The notes below the pieces were generated by a model. The model ran no database searches. It was not told the DNA's origin and worked only from the letters and a program-made list of their open reading frames with translations. Below, piece by piece: positions 63,672 to 64,000 of a stretch of DNA of 64,000 nt. The first letter of the stretch is position 1; each line of letters opens with the position of its first letter. A program made the position numbers and the translations under genes. Source of the DNA: Astrobacterium formosum (GTDB lineage Bacteria; Pseudomonadota; Alphaproteobacteria; Rhizobiales; Xanthobacteraceae); contig JAVDCA010000001.1 of assembly GCA_030848545.1 (NCBI GenBank), forward strand, positions 124,001 to 188,000, in the 5' to 3' direction.

Positions 63672-64000
63672 TCACTGTGTCGGCAGGCAGTCCTTCTCAT
63701 GCTTCTTGGCGGCCTCCGCCTTGTCCTCGCGTTTGGCCGGCCGGCCGCGCGGGAGGGCGTCGTTGCCCCGCGCCCGCAAATAGACGAACAGGTCGTCCAC
63801 GTAGCACATCACGTTCGGGTTGGTGCCGAAGGCCGGCATGACGCTTTCCCGCGCCGTGTTGACGACCTGGCGGCCCGACGCGATGACGCCGATGAAGTCG
63901 TCATAGGTCAGGGTCTTGGCCGAATCCTTCAATGCCGGCGCGTAGGTCGAGCCTTCGCCGTCGGGACCGTGGCAGACGTGGCAGTCCGAGTGATAGCGGC
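63672..64000 (-). CDS. Four-cysteine methanol-metabolism cytochrome c (partial)
   Basis: The 5' end lies beyond the window. The visible part starts with the haem motif CHVCH (bases 63969-63983), then SVMPAFGTNP with the probable axial Met, and two further cysteines (VMCYVDD, EKDCLPTQ). Four Cys in total match the methanol-metabolism-related four-Cys cytochromes. It would take electrons from the PQQ-dependent dehydrogenase expected upstream. The C-terminus is Lys/Glu-rich. Confidence 0.86.
   Translation of the reverse strand, partial: RYHSDCHVCHGPDGEGSTYAPALKDSAKTLTYDDFIGVIASGRQVVNTARESVMPAFGTNPNVMCYVDDLFVYLRARGNDALPRGRPAKREDKAEAAKKHEKDCLPTQ

Overview
This is a 64 kb chromosomal window of high GC content (about two thirds by eye). 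It most likely comes from an alphaproteobacterium of the order Hyphomicrobiales (Rhizobiales). The evidence is an ATP12-type F1 assembly chaperone, DUF2336, PRC-barrel and CreA/GFA-type proteins, an FtsZ with a long C-terminal linker, CtrA-like half sites, and dispersed palindromic repeats of the kind common in that group. The organism looks like a respiratory, facultatively denitrifying methylotroph or alcohol oxidiser. No rRNA, tRNA, CRISPR array, prophage or insertion sequence was seen, and species identity cannot be settled from this window.

Layout. 0-4 kb: a benzoylformate-decarboxylase-like ThDP enzyme, a CYTH phosphatase-fold protein, and a membrane protein followed by an exported protein. 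4-8.7 kb: a denitrification island (nnrS, a cysteine-free Crp/Fnr regulator, a DUF1858 redox protein, nirK, nirV) with three near-identical TTG-N8-CAA boxes. 8.8-19.6 kb: mixed genes (AraC/SDR pair, rpe, an EF-hand protein, a BASS transporter, an FAD oxidase, a polysaccharide deacetylase, a P1 peptidase with a LOG-like protein), including a 770-base gap rich in repeats and foldable sequence. 19.8-29.7 kb: ccdA, a metallo-hydrolase, unknown membrane proteins, a small cytochrome c and cydDC. 29.7-34.5 kb: an operon for a 2-oxoacid:ferredoxin oxidoreductase with a GltD-like partner. 34.9-41.7 kb: ATP12, orphan FliK/FlhB-like genes, an acyl-CoA carboxylase beta subunit and a vapBC pair. 41.9-45.1 kb: ftsA-ftsZ without ftsQ, ddl or lpxC beside them. 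47.3-49.3 kb: an unusual exported phosphatase fused to an autotransporter barrel, followed by a diguanylate cyclase.

51.8-64 kb is the most coherent block and is a C1/alcohol-oxidation island. It has an orphan pqqA, and a tightly overlapping operon for tetrahydromethanopterin/methanofuran cofactor synthesis (MfnB-FolB fusion, kinase, flavoprotein, DHPS-like protein, DUF447). It also has the PQQ-dehydrogenase accessory genes (ABC-type binding protein, beta-propeller protein, ABC ATPase, permease, exported protein). On the opposite strand are a CxxCW rhodanese-like protein, an XoxJ/MxaJ-like binding protein and a four-cysteine cytochrome c that runs off the window. The dehydrogenase itself (probably XoxF-type) should lie just beyond base 64000. 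The beta-propeller gene is interrupted by an in-frame amber codon.

Standout observations are the phosphatase-autotransporter fusion, the NO/nitrite-type regulon boxes with promoter-perfect spacing, the amber-interrupted propeller gene, the orphan pqqA with its hairpin, a candidate structured RNA at about 16.0-16.3 kb, and a recurrent pattern of 14-18 bp two-copy tandem duplications, several of them in frame inside genes.
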